A DNA stretch of 64,000 nucleotides from Methylopila henanensis (GTDB taxonomy: Bacteria; Pseudomonadota; Alphaproteobacteria; Rhizobiales; Methylopilaceae), in NCBI RefSeq assembly GCF_042681025.1, contig NZ_JBHUER010000010.1, forward strand, positions 558,001-622,000, in the 5' to 3' direction. Made by a program: the position numbers and the translations under genes. Within the stretch, counting starts at the first letter, position 1, and each line of letters starts with the position of its first letter. The notes beneath the pieces were generated by a model. That model worked only from the letters and a program-made list of their open reading frames with translations. It was not told the origin of the DNA and did not search any database. Below are positions 29,039 to 39,847 of the stretch, piece by piece.

Positions 29039-29054
29039 ATAAAGACATCTTTAT
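29039..29054 (+). promoter_or_regulatory. palindromic operator over the start of the ArsR-methyltransferase gene
   Basis: ATAAAGA-CA-TCTTTAT is a perfect 7-bp inverted repeat whose right arm contains the first two bases of the ATG at 29053. A second overlapping repeat, AAAGACAT-CTTT-ATGTCTTT (29041-29060), is also perfect. Winged-helix ArsR proteins bind palindromes of this kind; similar AT-rich motifs are described for SahR-type regulators of the SAM cycle. Autoregulation of the met operon is inferred. Confidence 0.7.
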
Positions 29055-30075
29055 GTCTTTTATCGACGCCTCGTCCCGGATCGGCCTCGACGCCGCGCTC
29101 GCCGCCCTCCGGGCCGCGGCGGAGCCGACGCGGCTGCGGGTGCTCGCCCTGCTCGCCGAAGGCGAGCTGACGGTGTCCGACCTCACCGACATCCTCGGCC
29201 AGAGCCAGCCGCGCATCTCGCGCCACCTCAAGCTGCTGGTGGAGGCGGGGCTCGTCGAGCGTCGGCGCGAAGGCGCCTGGGCGTTCTTCGGGCTCGCCGA
29301 GATCGCGCCGATCAAGCAGGCGATCGCGGCCGCGCTCGACCGCCTCGACCCGGCCGACGCGGCGCTCGCGCGCGACCGCGAACGGCTGGCGGAGGTTCGG
29401 ACCGCCCATCACGACGCCGCCGCCCGCTACTTCAGCGCGCAGGCCGCGCAGTGGGACGGCGTGCGCAGCCTGCACGTGGCCGAGACCGCGGTGGAGCGGG
29501 CGATCCTAGACATCCTCGGCGACCGCCGGATCGAGACCGCGCTCGACCTTGGCACCGGCACCGGCCGCGTGCTGGAGCTGCTCAGCCCGCAGGTCGGCCG
29601 CGCCATCGGCATCGACAGCAACCGCGACATGCTTTCGCTCGCGCGCGCCAATCTCGCCCGCGCCGGCGTCGCGAACGCGCAGGTGCGGCAGGGCGACATC
29701 TTCGCGCCGCCCGTCGCCGCCGACAGTTTCGACCTCGTGGTCGTGCACCAGGTGCTGCACTTCCTCGACGACGGCGCCCGCGCCGTCCGCGAGGCCGCGC
29801 GCGCGCTCAGCGCCGGCGGGCGGCTGCTGATCGTCGACTTCGCGCCGCATGGCATCGAGGAGCTGCGCGAGGCCCACGCCCACCGGCGGCTCGGCTTCTC
29901 CCACGACACGATGACCGGCTGGCTCACGGCCGCCGGCCTCGACGTCGTCGCCCATGTCCAGCTGCCGCCGCCCGACGGCGCCGCCGACAAGCTCACCGTA
30001 TCGCTTTGGCTCGCGCGCGATCCGCGGATCGTCGCCGACGCGCCGCCCTCTCCCTCGAACCTCGAGGTGGCATGA
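29053..30075 (+). CDS. ArsR-family regulator fused to a SAM-dependent methyltransferase (SahR-like)
   Basis: 340 residues from the ATG at 29053. Residues 10-95 are an ArsR winged helix (ALRAAAEPTRLRVLALLAEG, then SDLTDILGQSQPRISRHLKL). Residues 125-330 are a class I methyltransferase: TALDLGTGTGRVLELLSPQV (motif I), GIDSNRDMLSLARANLARAG, FDLVVVHQVLHFLDDGARAV. The ligand is probably SAM or S-adenosylhomocysteine rather than metal; no ArsR metal-site Cys are present. It heads the metF-metH operon (ATGA overlap with metF) and has a palindrome over its own start, so it probably senses SAM-cycle status and represses the operon. Whether it methylates anything is unknown. Confidence 0.88.
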   Translation: MSFIDASSRIGLDAALAALRAAAEPTRLRVLALLAEGELTVSDLTDILGQSQPRISRHLKLLVEAGLVERRREGAWAFFGLAEIAPIKQAIAAALDRLDPADAALARDRERLAEVRTAHHDAAARYFSAQAAQWDGVRSLHVAETAVERAILDILGDRRIETALDLGTGTGRVLELLSPQVGRAIGIDSNRDMLSLARANLARAGVANAQVRQGDIFAPPVAADSFDLVVVHQVLHFLDDGARAVREAARALSAGGRLLIVDFAPHGIEELREAHAHRRLGFSHDTMTGWLTAAGLDVVAHVQLPPPDGAADKLTVSLWLARDPRIVADAPPSPSNLEVA

Positions 30076-30986
30076 TGCCCAACCAACGTCTCTCCCGCGC
30101 CGCGCGCCGGCCGATCCGCGTGTCGTTCGAATTCTTTCCGCCCAAGACGCCGGAGATGGAGGAGACGCTGTGGCGCTCGGTGGAGCGGCTCGCGCCGCTC
30201 GGGCCGACCTTCATGTCCGTCACCTACGGCGCCGGCGGCTCGACCCGCGAGCGCACCCACGCGACCGTCGCCCGGATGGTGAAGGAGACCGACGTGCCGC
30301 CGGCCGCGCATCTGACCTGCGTCTCCGCGACCCGCGAGGAGGTCGACGCGGTGGTCGACGGCTACCGCGAGGCCGGCGTCCGCCACATCGTGGCGCTGCG
30401 CGGCGATCCCGCCGGCGGCGTCGGTTCGACCTTCGAGCCGCATCCCGGCGGCTACGCCTCCACCGCGGACCTGATCTCCGGCATCCGCCGCCGCGCGCCG
30501 GAGATCGAGATCTCCGTCTCGGCCTATCCCGAGAAGCACCCGGAGAGCCCGAGCGTCGAGGCTGATTTCGACGTGCTCAAGGCCAAGGTCGACGCCGGCG
30601 CGACCCGCGCCATCACCCAGTTCTTCTTCGACAACGGCCACTACCTCCGCTACGTCGACCAGGCGCGGGCGCGCGGCATCCACATCCCGATCGTGCCTGG
30701 GATCGTCGCGGTGTCGAACTTCCGGCAGACCGCGAACTTCGCGACCAAGGCCGGCGCCACCGTGCCGGACTGGTTCGCCGCGCGCTTCGAGGGGCTGGAG
30801 AACGATCCGCAGACCCGCCAGCTCATCGCGGCGGCGGTCGCCGCGGAGCAGGTGTTCGACCTCGTCGATCACGGCGTGAAGGACTTCCACTTCTACACCA
30901 TGAACAAGGCCGACCTGGTCTACGCTGTCTGCCACCTGCTGGGCCTGCGGCCGGATTCGGCCGCGGCGGGGGCGGTCGCGGCGTGA
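30072..30986 (+). CDS. metF: methylenetetrahydrofolate reductase
   Basis: 304 residues. Reduces 5,10-methylene-THF to 5-methyl-THF, the methyl donor for MetH. Family motifs: RVSFEFFPPKTPEMEETLW near the start (catalytic Glu), FMSVTYGAGGSTRERTH near residue 50, AAHLTCVSATREEVD, IVALRGDPAGG, the FAD-contact region EISVSAYPEKHPESPS, and ITQFFFDNGHYLRYVD. Two ATGs occur (30072, 30075); the first overlaps the regulator stop and has GAGGTGG. Second gene of the met operon. Confidence 0.95.
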   Translation: MMPNQRLSRAARRPIRVSFEFFPPKTPEMEETLWRSVERLAPLGPTFMSVTYGAGGSTRERTHATVARMVKETDVPPAAHLTCVSATREEVDAVVDGYREAGVRHIVALRGDPAGGVGSTFEPHPGGYASTADLISGIRRRAPEIEISVSAYPEKHPESPSVEADFDVLKAKVDAGATRAITQFFFDNGHYLRYVDQARARGIHIPIVPGIVAVSNFRQTANFATKAGATVPDWFAARFEGLENDPQTRQLIAAAVAAEQVFDLVDHGVKDFHFYTMNKADLVYAVCHLLGLRPDSAAAGAVAA

Positions 30987-31214
30987 AGATCACGCTCGAC
31001 GACATCAGCCGTATCCGCGCCGAGATGGACGGACCCATGGAGCTGTGGTCGGGGCGACACCGGTGAAATTATGGCCTGGGCCCACGATATGATCGTGTTG
31101 GAAGATCGACTGCTCGATGCGCTCGCCGGAAGCCCGCCGCCGCGTTCGATCAGGGAGCTTCGAGAGCTTCGGAAGCTTCTCGCCCCGATCGAGAACGAAG
31201 GAACGCCGTCATGA
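30983..31214 (+). pseudogene. small gene between metF and metH split by a frameshift at a G run
   Basis: A GTG at 30983 overlaps the metF stop (GTGA) and opens a 27-codon frame (KITLDDISRIRAEMDGPMEL) that stops at 31064-31066. In the +1 frame a second stretch (MAWAHDMIVLEDRLLDALAG, then RSIRELRELRKLLAPIE) runs to a TGA at 31212-31214 that overlaps the metH start (ATGA). Deleting one G from the GGGG at 31051-31054 joins them into a 76-residue protein with ELWSGDTGEIMAWAHDMIVL at the junction. Abutting overlaps on both sides argue for a real operon gene, with either a true frameshift or a sequencing indel. No function is recognised; it looks small, helical and acidic-basic. Confidence 0.55.
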
Positions 31215-32269
31215 CCGACACCGAAACCACGATCCGCACGCTCGCCGCCGAGCGCATCCTCGTGCTCGACGGCGCCATGGGCACCATGATCCAGCAGCGC
31301 AAGTTTTCGGAAGAGGACTTCCGCGCCGAGCGCTTCAAGGACTGGGGCCATGACCTCAAGGGCAACAACGACCTCCTGATCCTGACCCAGCCCGACGCCA
31401 TCCGGGACATCCATCTCGAATACTTCCGCGCCGGCGCCGACATCGTCGAGACCAACACCTTCTCGTCCACGACCATCGCCCAGGCCGACTACGGCATGGA
31501 GTCGCTCGCCTACGAGCTGAACGTCGAGGGCGCGAAGCTCGCGCGGCAGGCCGGCGACATCGCGGCCAAGGAGGACGGGCGCCCGCGCTTCGTCGCCGGC
31601 ACGCTCGGGCCGACGAACCGCACGGCGTCGATCTCGCCGGACGTGAACAATCCGGGTTTCCGCGCCATCACCTTCGACCAGCTCGCCGAGGCCTATGGCG
31701 AGGCCGCGCGCGGCCTGCTCGACGGCGGGGCGGACCTTTTGCTCGTCGAGACCATCTTCGACACGCTGAACGCCAAGGCGGCGATCTTCGCGATCGAGGA
31801 GACCTTCGCCGAGCGCGGAATCCGCGTGCCGGTGATGATCTCCGGCACCATCACCGACCTGTCCGGCCGCACGCTCTCGGGCCAGACGCCGACGGCGTTC
31901 TGGAACGCGCTGAACCACGCGCGGCCGATCTCGTTCGGGCTGAACTGCGCGCTCGGCGCCAAGGAGATGCGCGCCCACGTCGCGGAGCTGTCGAAGGTCG
32001 CGAACACGCTGATCTGCGCCTACCCGAACGCCGGCCTGCCGAACGAATTCGGCCTCTACGACGAGAGCCCGGAGGCGATGGGCGAGCTCGTCGGCGAGTT
32101 CGCCTCGTCCGGCCTCGTCAACATCGTCGGCGGCTGCTGCGGCACCACCCCCGCCCACATCGCCGCGATCGCGCAGGCGGTGAAGGGCAAGGCGCCGCGC
32201 CAGATCCCGGACATCGCGCCCAAGATGCGCCTGTCCGGCCTTGAGCCGTTCGAACTGACCGCCGCCTGA
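31211..32269 (+). CDS. metH: methionine synthase, homocysteine-binding module (split MetH, N-terminal part)
   Basis: 352 residues forming only the homocysteine S-methyltransferase barrel of MetH. Seen: ERILVLDGAMGTMIQQRKFS, ETNTFSSTTIAQADYGMES, RFVAGTLGPTNRTASISPDV, and the zinc ligands in SFGLNCALGAKEMRAHV and IVGGCCGTTPAHIAAI (Cys, Cys-Cys). Zinc activates the homocysteine thiol. The folate, cobalamin and reactivation modules are a separate gene starting 27 bases downstream. Splitting at this linker matches the natural domain boundary and is seen in other alphaproteobacteria, so it is not a broken gene. Confidence 0.92.
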   Translation: MTDTETTIRTLAAERILVLDGAMGTMIQQRKFSEEDFRAERFKDWGHDLKGNNDLLILTQPDAIRDIHLEYFRAGADIVETNTFSSTTIAQADYGMESLAYELNVEGAKLARQAGDIAAKEDGRPRFVAGTLGPTNRTASISPDVNNPGFRAITFDQLAEAYGEAARGLLDGGADLLLVETIFDTLNAKAAIFAIEETFAERGIRVPVMISGTITDLSGRTLSGQTPTAFWNALNHARPISFGLNCALGAKEMRAHVAELSKVANTLICAYPNAGLPNEFGLYDESPEAMGELVGEFASSGLVNIVGGCCGTTPAHIAAIAQAVKGKAPRQIPDIAPKMRLSGLEPFELTAA

Positions 32270-32296
32270 CGCCTGACCCTCACGACGGATCGCCCT

Positions 32297-34978
<2,682 letters not shown>

Positions 34979-35216
34979 GGACGCCGGGCGTCGTCCCGGC
35001 CGCGGCGAAGCGGAGAACCGGGACCGTCGTCCGCAGTGGCGCGTTCGCGGCCCGGGCCGCCCTCCGCCGTCGTCCTCCGGCCTGACCGGAGGACCCATCG
35101 TCGACGTCGAGCGGCGCGCCGGACATGGATGCTCCGGTCGAGCCGGACCATGACGAGCTTTGTTCTGAAAACGGTCCCGGATCGGCCTTCGGCCGTCCGG
35201 GATGACCCGGCGGCGC
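34979..35216. other. non-coding gap with dispersed repeat fragments
   Basis: 238 bases between metH and a convergent acetyltransferase. It contains self-complementary and repeated pieces (CCGTCGTCCTCCGGCCTGAC-like near 35070-35090; CGGATCGGCCTTCGGCCGTC near 35180) that recur in altered form at 60605-60770. No gene was seen. Probably an intergenic palindromic element serving as the operon end. Confidence 0.45.
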
Positions 35217-35753
35217 TTACGCCCCCGCGTGCATCGCCGCCGTACGGCGGTAAAGCGCGTGCGGCAGGCCGGCGTGCTCGAACGGCTTGTCATAGGCGAA
35301 GGCGAGCCGGTCGATCACCGCGAGCGAGTGCGTGTTGGCGACGGTGGTGAAGGCGACGATCTCGGGCAGGCCCAGATTTTCGAACCCGAGCTGGAGGGCG
35401 GCCGCGCCGATGCGCGTGGCGTGGCCCCGGCAGCGCATGCGCGGCGTCAGCGCGTAGGCGAGCTCGACGGTGCGCTCGCCCGCGACCTCGCAGCGGCGGA
35501 TGCCGGCCCAGCCGGAGAAGGAGCCGTCGCGCATGTCGCGGAGAAACCAGAGCCCGAAGCCCGCGTCACGCCAGTGCGCCCTGGCCCGCGCGATGAAGCT
35601 CGACGCGGCGTCGCTGGAGCGGACGCCGCCGAGCGTCGTCATCACGGCGGGGTCGGCGAACACCGTCGTCAGCGCCGGCAGGTATCCGTCATGGGGCACG
35701 TCGCCCAGGACGCCCTCGATCTCGAGGATCGTCGGATAGCGCTGGCTCAGCAT
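35217..35753 (-). CDS. GNAT-family N-acetyltransferase (RimJ/RimL type)
   Basis: 178 residues. N-terminal FADPAVMTTLGGVRS is the position where RimJ/L-like enzymes have DPEV..YLG. Then GLWFLRDMRDGSFSGWAGIR, VELAYALTPRMRCRGHATRI (acetyl-CoA loop, RxxGHA), AALQLGFENLGLPEIVAFTT and NTHSLAVIDRLAFAYDKPFE complete the fold. It transfers acetyl from acetyl-CoA to an amine; the substrate is not predictable. Monocistronic on the minus strand, converging on metH. Confidence 0.85.
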   Translation of the reverse strand: MLSQRYPTILEIEGVLGDVPHDGYLPALTTVFADPAVMTTLGGVRSSDAASSFIARARAHWRDAGFGLWFLRDMRDGSFSGWAGIRRCEVAGERTVELAYALTPRMRCRGHATRIGAAALQLGFENLGLPEIVAFTTVANTHSLAVIDRLAFAYDKPFEHAGLPHALYRRTAAMHAGA

Positions 35754-35904
35754 CGCGCGCTCCTGTCATCGCCGTCTCGGGCGGCGTCGCCGCAGGGTGG
35801 CTCCCCGCGTAGTCCCCTAGAAGGACATGGGCGGATCGTGGCGCCATCAAGACCGCGTGAGAACAGAACTTGAGTCTATTCAAGGCGTTTTCGGCGCCGA
35901 CGCG

Positions 35905-36837
35905 TCAGAACGCCTCGCGCGCCGAGGCGCCCGCGCAGGCCTCGTCGCCGAGCCGGCGTCGAAACGCCGCGAGCATGCGCTCCTCGCGTTCCGCCGGATC
36001 GAGCAGCACGCAGCTTCCGCAATAGGTCCCGCCCTCGACCGTGTAATAGCGGCAGCACCCGCCGCGGACGCGGAAGTTCTCGCTCGCGATCGGCTTATCC
36101 GGCGCGGACGGATCGATCAGGTCGAAGCGGGTGAAGCGCATCTGCCGGTTGGTCAGCGGCGAGCCCGGACGCTTCAGGACGCCAAGCGCGTCGCGCTTCG
36201 CCTCCTCCACCCTGTCGAGCGCCTCGCCCGCGCCGAGAAAGGCGAGCGCGACAGAGTCGCCCACGAGCCGCCACAGCGCGCCGCGGGACAGGCCGCCATA
36301 GCCGCGGAGCCATTCGACCAGCGGCGCGAAGAGGGCCTCGAGCGCGATCCGGACATGCTCGGCGAGCGCGGCGCGGTCGGACAGGAGCACGGCGCCCGGG
36401 ACGCCGTCATGGGCCGGATCGAGGCTCGCGAAGCCCGGCGAGGCCAGCCGCAGATGGATCCGCTCGCCCGGCACGTCGCGGCCTTCATACGCCATGACGC
36501 GGCGCTCCAGCCGGAAGCCCACGCGGTCGGCCGACAGGTCGAAGGCGACGCCGTGCTCCACCACGCCCATGGCGAGCGGGACCGTTAGCGCATAGGCCAG
36601 TCCCCCGACGAGGTAGGCGGACTGGCCCTTCTCGTCGAGATCCGTGGAGAAGGCCCGCTGATAGGCGAGCAGCCGGTCCATGGCGGCGCGGTCGGGGCCC
36701 CAGAGCCGCGACAGCGGCGCCCATTCCCCAGAGAGCGGCCCGACGCTCAGCGGAGCCGGAAGATCACGGCTCGCCAGAGCCGCGGCCAGGCGCTCGAGCG
36801 GGTTCGGCCTGGACGTTTCTGCGGACTGACGCGACAT
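35905..36837 (-). CDS. FhuF-like siderophore-iron reductase
   Basis: 310 residues from the ATG at 36835-36837; a longer frame to 36861 is possible. The diagnostic feature is the C-terminal CC-x10-C-x2-C cluster ligand set (GGCCRYYTVEGGTYCGSCVL near residue 265), the FhuF [2Fe-2S] site. FhuF proteins reduce ferric siderophore complexes on the cytoplasmic side of the inner membrane. The body of the protein carries the loosely conserved FhuF domain (ALTVPLAMGVVEHGVAFDLS). No siderophore receptor or ABC genes are adjacent. Divergent from a GntR regulator. Confidence 0.8.
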   Translation of the reverse strand: MSRQSAETSRPNPLERLAAALASRDLPAPLSVGPLSGEWAPLSRLWGPDRAAMDRLLAYQRAFSTDLDEKGQSAYLVGGLAYALTVPLAMGVVEHGVAFDLSADRVGFRLERRVMAYEGRDVPGERIHLRLASPGFASLDPAHDGVPGAVLLSDRAALAEHVRIALEALFAPLVEWLRGYGGLSRGALWRLVGDSVALAFLGAGEALDRVEEAKRDALGVLKRPGSPLTNRQMRFTRFDLIDPSAPDKPIASENFRVRGGCCRYYTVEGGTYCGSCVLLDPAEREERMLAAFRRRLGDEACAGASAREAF

Positions 36838-37004
36838 CGAACTCCGGCGGAGCTGAACCACGCGCCTCTATACCCCCGTCCGGCGGCCGCGTCTCGGAGC
36901 GCGTGGGCGCCAACGCCACGGCTCTGGAGCTGTTCTGGACTGCACGATTGCGTGGGCGCCCATGCGCCGGCTCGCCTTTCGCCTTCTTTCGTGCACCGTA
37001 TAAT

Positions 37005-37020
37005 GCCGTACTGGCACGGC
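37005..37020. promoter_or_regulatory. inverted repeat between fhuF-like and GntR genes
   Basis: GCCGT-ACTGGC-ACGGC, a perfect 5-bp repeat 58 bases before the GntR start, in the divergent gap 36838-37078. Candidate site for the GntR regulator; its short arms mean chance is possible. Nothing else is seen in this gap. Confidence 0.3.
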
Positions 37021-37078
37021 GCGCCTGTGGCGCGCGACCGGCCCTCTTCATGTTCGCCTGTCCGGAAGCGCCTACGTC

Positions 37079-37834
37079 TTGAGCGACGCCCCCAACCTGT
37101 TCAACCTTCTCCGCCTGCGCGACGACACCGCGCGGCCCATGTATCAGCAGCTCGAGGAGCAGCTCGCGGCGCTCATCGGCGCGGGCGTCGTCGCGGTGGG
37201 CGCCACGCTGCCGGCCGAGCGTCGGCTCGCCGAGGATCTCGGCGTCAGCCGCACCACCGTGCAGCGCTGCTACGACGCGCTGCGCCGCCGCCGTATGCTG
37301 AGCGCGCATGGCCGGCTCGGCTACCGCGTCGAGGCGGTGGAGAGCCGGATCAAGCCGGGCATGGAGAGGCTGAAGGGCTTCACCGAGGAGATGCGCGAGC
37401 TCGGCCGGACCCCGTCGTCCGAGGTGCTGGAGCAGGACGTCGCCACGGACCGTTCGATCGCCTCGATCTTCGGCCTGCCCTCGGCCGCGCCTCTGCTCAA
37501 GCTGGTGCGCGTCCGGCTCGGCGACGGCATGCCGCTGTCGGTGGAGAAGGCGTGGTACGACGTCGCCGCGGCGCCGGCGCTGGCCGAGGCCGACCTCAGC
37601 GGCTCGGTCTACGCCCGTCTGGCCGAAAGCGGCCTGACGCTGACGCGCTGCGAGCAGACCATCGAGGCGGCGTCGCCGGACGAGCGCGAGAGCGCGATCT
37701 TCGGCTTCGAGGAGCCCCTGCCCTGCCTGCTGATCCGCCGCCGCTCCTATGACGGCGGCGGCCGGATGATCGAATATGTGGAAGGCCTGTTCCGCGGCGA
37801 CGCCTACGCCTACCGCCTGACGCTCAACGCCTGA
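37079..37834 (+). CDS. GntR-family regulator with UTRA domain (HutC subfamily)
   Basis: 251 residues from a TTG at 37079. Residues 15-80: GntR winged helix (MYQQLEEQLAALIGAGVVAV, LPAERRLAEDLGVSRTTVQR, CYDALRRRRMLSAHG). Residues 100-245: UTRA ligand-binding domain (PSSEVLEQDVATDRSIASIF, LKLVRVRLGDGMPLSVEKAW, VYARLAESGLTLTRCEQTIE, LLIRRRSYDGGGRMIEYVEG). UTRA domains bind small sugars, amino acids or histidine-pathway intermediates. The regulator is not next to an obvious catabolic operon; only the divergent FhuF-like gene is in reach, so the target is unclear. Confidence 0.88.
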   Translation: MSDAPNLFNLLRLRDDTARPMYQQLEEQLAALIGAGVVAVGATLPAERRLAEDLGVSRTTVQRCYDALRRRRMLSAHGRLGYRVEAVESRIKPGMERLKGFTEEMRELGRTPSSEVLEQDVATDRSIASIFGLPSAAPLLKLVRVRLGDGMPLSVEKAWYDVAAAPALAEADLSGSVYARLAESGLTLTRCEQTIEAASPDERESAIFGFEEPLPCLLIRRRSYDGGGRMIEYVEGLFRGDAYAYRLTLNA

Positions 37835-38029
37835 TTCGGGCCGGAGCCGCGACGGACGGCCCGGGGCGCGATCCGTTTATCATCCGACAAACTTTTCCAA
37901 CCGTCTTTATGGCCCTCTTTTGGCCGATGCGACGATCGGCAGCGGCCCTCGAATGACTACGGGACGGCCCGGACGTCGCCATCAAGGCGAGGTCCCGGCC
38001 GTCCCGCGGCAGGTCCTATGGACGGGGCG

Positions 38030-38398
38030 TCAGTCGGCGCAGGCTTCCCGCGACCGTGTCCCTTGGACGCGCGTTTCGCGCGCCGTCTCGATCGTTTCGC
38101 GCCGCCACCGCGCGTGATCGCGCGCGGCCGCCCGACGCTCGACCGCGAGCGCCGACAGCCTGAGCGTGGGGTCCCGCCACATCGGCTCGGAGGCCGCCGA
38201 GGCGATGTCGCCGCGCGACAGGCCGAGATCCGCCAGCATCCGATCGTCGAAATGCGCGAGTTCGCGCAGGTCGCCTCGCCGTTTCCAGGCCACGGCCACG
38301 GCGGTGGCGCGGCGCATGACGTCGCGGGCCACGAAGATGGCGACCTTGGCCGGAGTGATCCGGGCGGTCTTCAGGCTCTCGAGCGACATCAGCGACAT
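38030..38398 (-). CDS. DUF1127-domain small protein
   Basis: 122 residues. The short DUF1127 motif is at about residues 41-65 (RRGDLRELAHFDDRMLADLG, then LSRGDIASA), preceded by a helical Ala/Val-rich stretch. Unlike the 45-70 residue forms it has a long Arg-rich C-terminal tail (ALAVERRAAARDHARWRRET). DUF1127 proteins in rhizobia and Brucella affect phosphate, stress and RNA-linked regulation, and some are controlled by LysR regulators of the VtlR/LsrB type. It is divergent from a LysR gene with 186 bases between. Confidence 0.8.
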   Translation of the reverse strand: MSLMSLESLKTARITPAKVAIFVARDVMRRATAVAVAWKRRGDLRELAHFDDRMLADLGLSRGDIASAASEPMWRDPTLRLSALAVERRAAARDHARWRRETIETARETRVQGTRSREACAD

Positions 38399-38530
38399 GG
38401 CGACCTCCTTATCGGCCGGGCGGCGTAATCCATCGGTAGCGACGATCCGTGGTCCGGCTCATCCGGACCACCCGAAACCGCCGCAGCCTCCCGGGAACGA
38501 CGCGACCATGCCTGAGACCGATTGATCAGT

Positions 38531-38562
38531 GAAACGAATGTTTCTAATATGGGTCATCATAT
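38531..38562 (+). promoter_or_regulatory. tandem inverted repeats before the LysR gene
   Basis: GAAAC-GAAT-GTTTC (38531-38544) and ATATG-GGTCAT-CATAT (38547-38562) are two perfect repeats 22-54 bases before the LysR start, in the divergent gap shared with the DUF1127 gene. They are suitable LysR or -35/-10 region sites. No other feature is seen in 38399-38584. Confidence 0.45.
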
Positions 38563-38584
38563 CCCGTGATGCTCAGAGGCGCTC

Positions 38585-39478
38585 ATGACTGCCCTGCTGG
38601 ATGTCGACCAACTGAAGACCTTCGTCGCGATCGTGGACACGGGCTCGTTCACCCGCGCCGCTGACGTGGTGCACAAGACGCAGTCGGCGGTGTCGATGCA
38701 GATGAAGCGGCTGGAGGAGCGGGTCGGCCGGCCGATCTTCGCCCGCGACGGCCGCGGCGCGCGGCTGACCGAGGACGGCGAGCGCCTGCTCGACTACGCC
38801 CGGCGCATCGTCCACATCTCGCGCGAGGCGGTGTCGGCCTTCGCCGACGACGCCCTGACCGGACGGGTGCGGCTCGGCGTGCCGGACGACTACGCCGAGC
38901 GCTACCTGCCCGAGATCCTGGCGCGCTTCTCCCGCTCCAACCCGCGGGTGGAGGTTTCGGTGGTGTGCGAGCCGACCAGCCATCTCGTCGGCTTCATCGA
39001 GCGCGACGACCTCGACCTCGCCATCATCACCCACGCGTCGCGCAAGCCGGTCGGCGAGATCATCCGGCAGGAGCCGCTGCTGTGGGTGACGTCCCAGCGC
39101 GCCATGGTCCACGAGGAGGCGGTGATCCCGCTCGCGCTCGGCACCGCCGCCTGCGAGTGGCGGGAGACCGCGATGGCGCAGCTCGAGGCGGTCGGCCGCG
39201 CGAGCCGGGTGCTCTATTCGAGCTGCAATTTCACGGCCGTGGGCTCCGCCGTGCTGGCGGGCCTCGCGGTGTCCGTGCTGCCGGAGTCCGCGCTGCGGCC
39301 GGGCATGCGCATCCTGAACCAGGCCGACGGCTTCCCGCCGCTGCCGACCTGCAAGATCGCGCTGCTGAAGAACGCCGGCTCGCTGACGGAGACCGCGCAG
39401 GCGCTCGCCGACCACATCGTTGCGAGCCTCGACAACCTGTCGGCGTCTTACGAGAGCGCGGCGATCGCGGCGGAGTGA
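38585..39478 (+). CDS. LysR-family transcriptional regulator (VtlR/LsrB-like)
   Basis: 297 residues. N-terminal winged helix (QLKTFVAIVDTGSFTRAADV, then KTQSAVSMQMKRLEERVGRP), linker helix and a type 2 periplasmic-binding-fold effector domain from residue 90 (GRVRLGVPDDYAERYLPEIL). Divergent orientation to a DUF1127 gene, and the general sequence, recall VtlR/LsrB regulators of Hyphomicrobiales, which activate DUF1127 genes and small RNAs; this identity is inferred, not proven. Ends 11 bases from a convergent ArsC-like gene. Confidence 0.88.
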   Translation: MTALLDVDQLKTFVAIVDTGSFTRAADVVHKTQSAVSMQMKRLEERVGRPIFARDGRGARLTEDGERLLDYARRIVHISREAVSAFADDALTGRVRLGVPDDYAERYLPEILARFSRSNPRVEVSVVCEPTSHLVGFIERDDLDLAIITHASRKPVGEIIRQEPLLWVTSQRAMVHEEAVIPLALGTAACEWRETAMAQLEAVGRASRVLYSSCNFTAVGSAVLAGLAVSVLPESALRPGMRILNQADGFPPLPTCKIALLKNAGSLTETAQALADHIVASLDNLSASYESAAIAAE

Positions 39479-39488
39479 CCGCGAAAGA

Positions 39489-39839
39489 TTAGCCGGCGAA
39501 CAGCTCGGCGTAGCGCTCGGGCTTGAAGCCGACCACGGGCTTGCCCCTGCCGGTCAGCACCGGCCGCTTGATCAGGCTCGGATGCGCCGCCATCAGCCGC
39601 AGAGCCTTCGCCTCGTCGAGCCCTTCGCGGTCGGCGTCGGGAAGCTTGCGGAACGTCGTGCCGGCCCGGTTCAGCAGGGTCTCCCAGCCGACCTCGCGCG
39701 CCCAGTCCGCGAGCGTCTCCGGCTGGATTCCGGCGGCCTTGTAGTCGTGGAAAGCGTAAGCGACGCCGCGCGCGTCCAGCCAGGCGCGCGCCTTCTTCAT
39801 CGTGTCGCAGTTCTTGATGCCGTAGACGGTCAGGCTCAT
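39489..39839 (-). CDS. ArsC/Spx-family reductase-like protein (YffB type)
   Basis: 116 residues from the ATG at 39837-39839. ArsC-fold with a single active-site Cys: VYGIKNCDTMKKARAWLDAR near residue 5, AFHDYKAAGIQPETLADW, LLNRAGTTFRKLPDADR, and LIKRPVLTGRGKPVVGFKPE. The NCDT motif is that of YffB-type proteins, thought to be glutathione-dependent reductases rather than arsenate reductases. It starts eight bases after tolB, so it probably shares the tol transcript, in the place where pal is usually found. Confidence 0.88.
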   Translation of the reverse strand: MSLTVYGIKNCDTMKKARAWLDARGVAYAFHDYKAAGIQPETLADWAREVGWETLLNRAGTTFRKLPDADREGLDEAKALRLMAAHPSLIKRPVLTGRGKPVVGFKPERYAELFAG

Positions 39840-39847
39840 CGGGCCGC

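Noticed and set aside
37835..38029. Possible tRNA or small RNA in the gap after the GntR gene
   Set aside because: No cloverleaf, CCA end or strong hairpin found; only a short TGGCC repeat.
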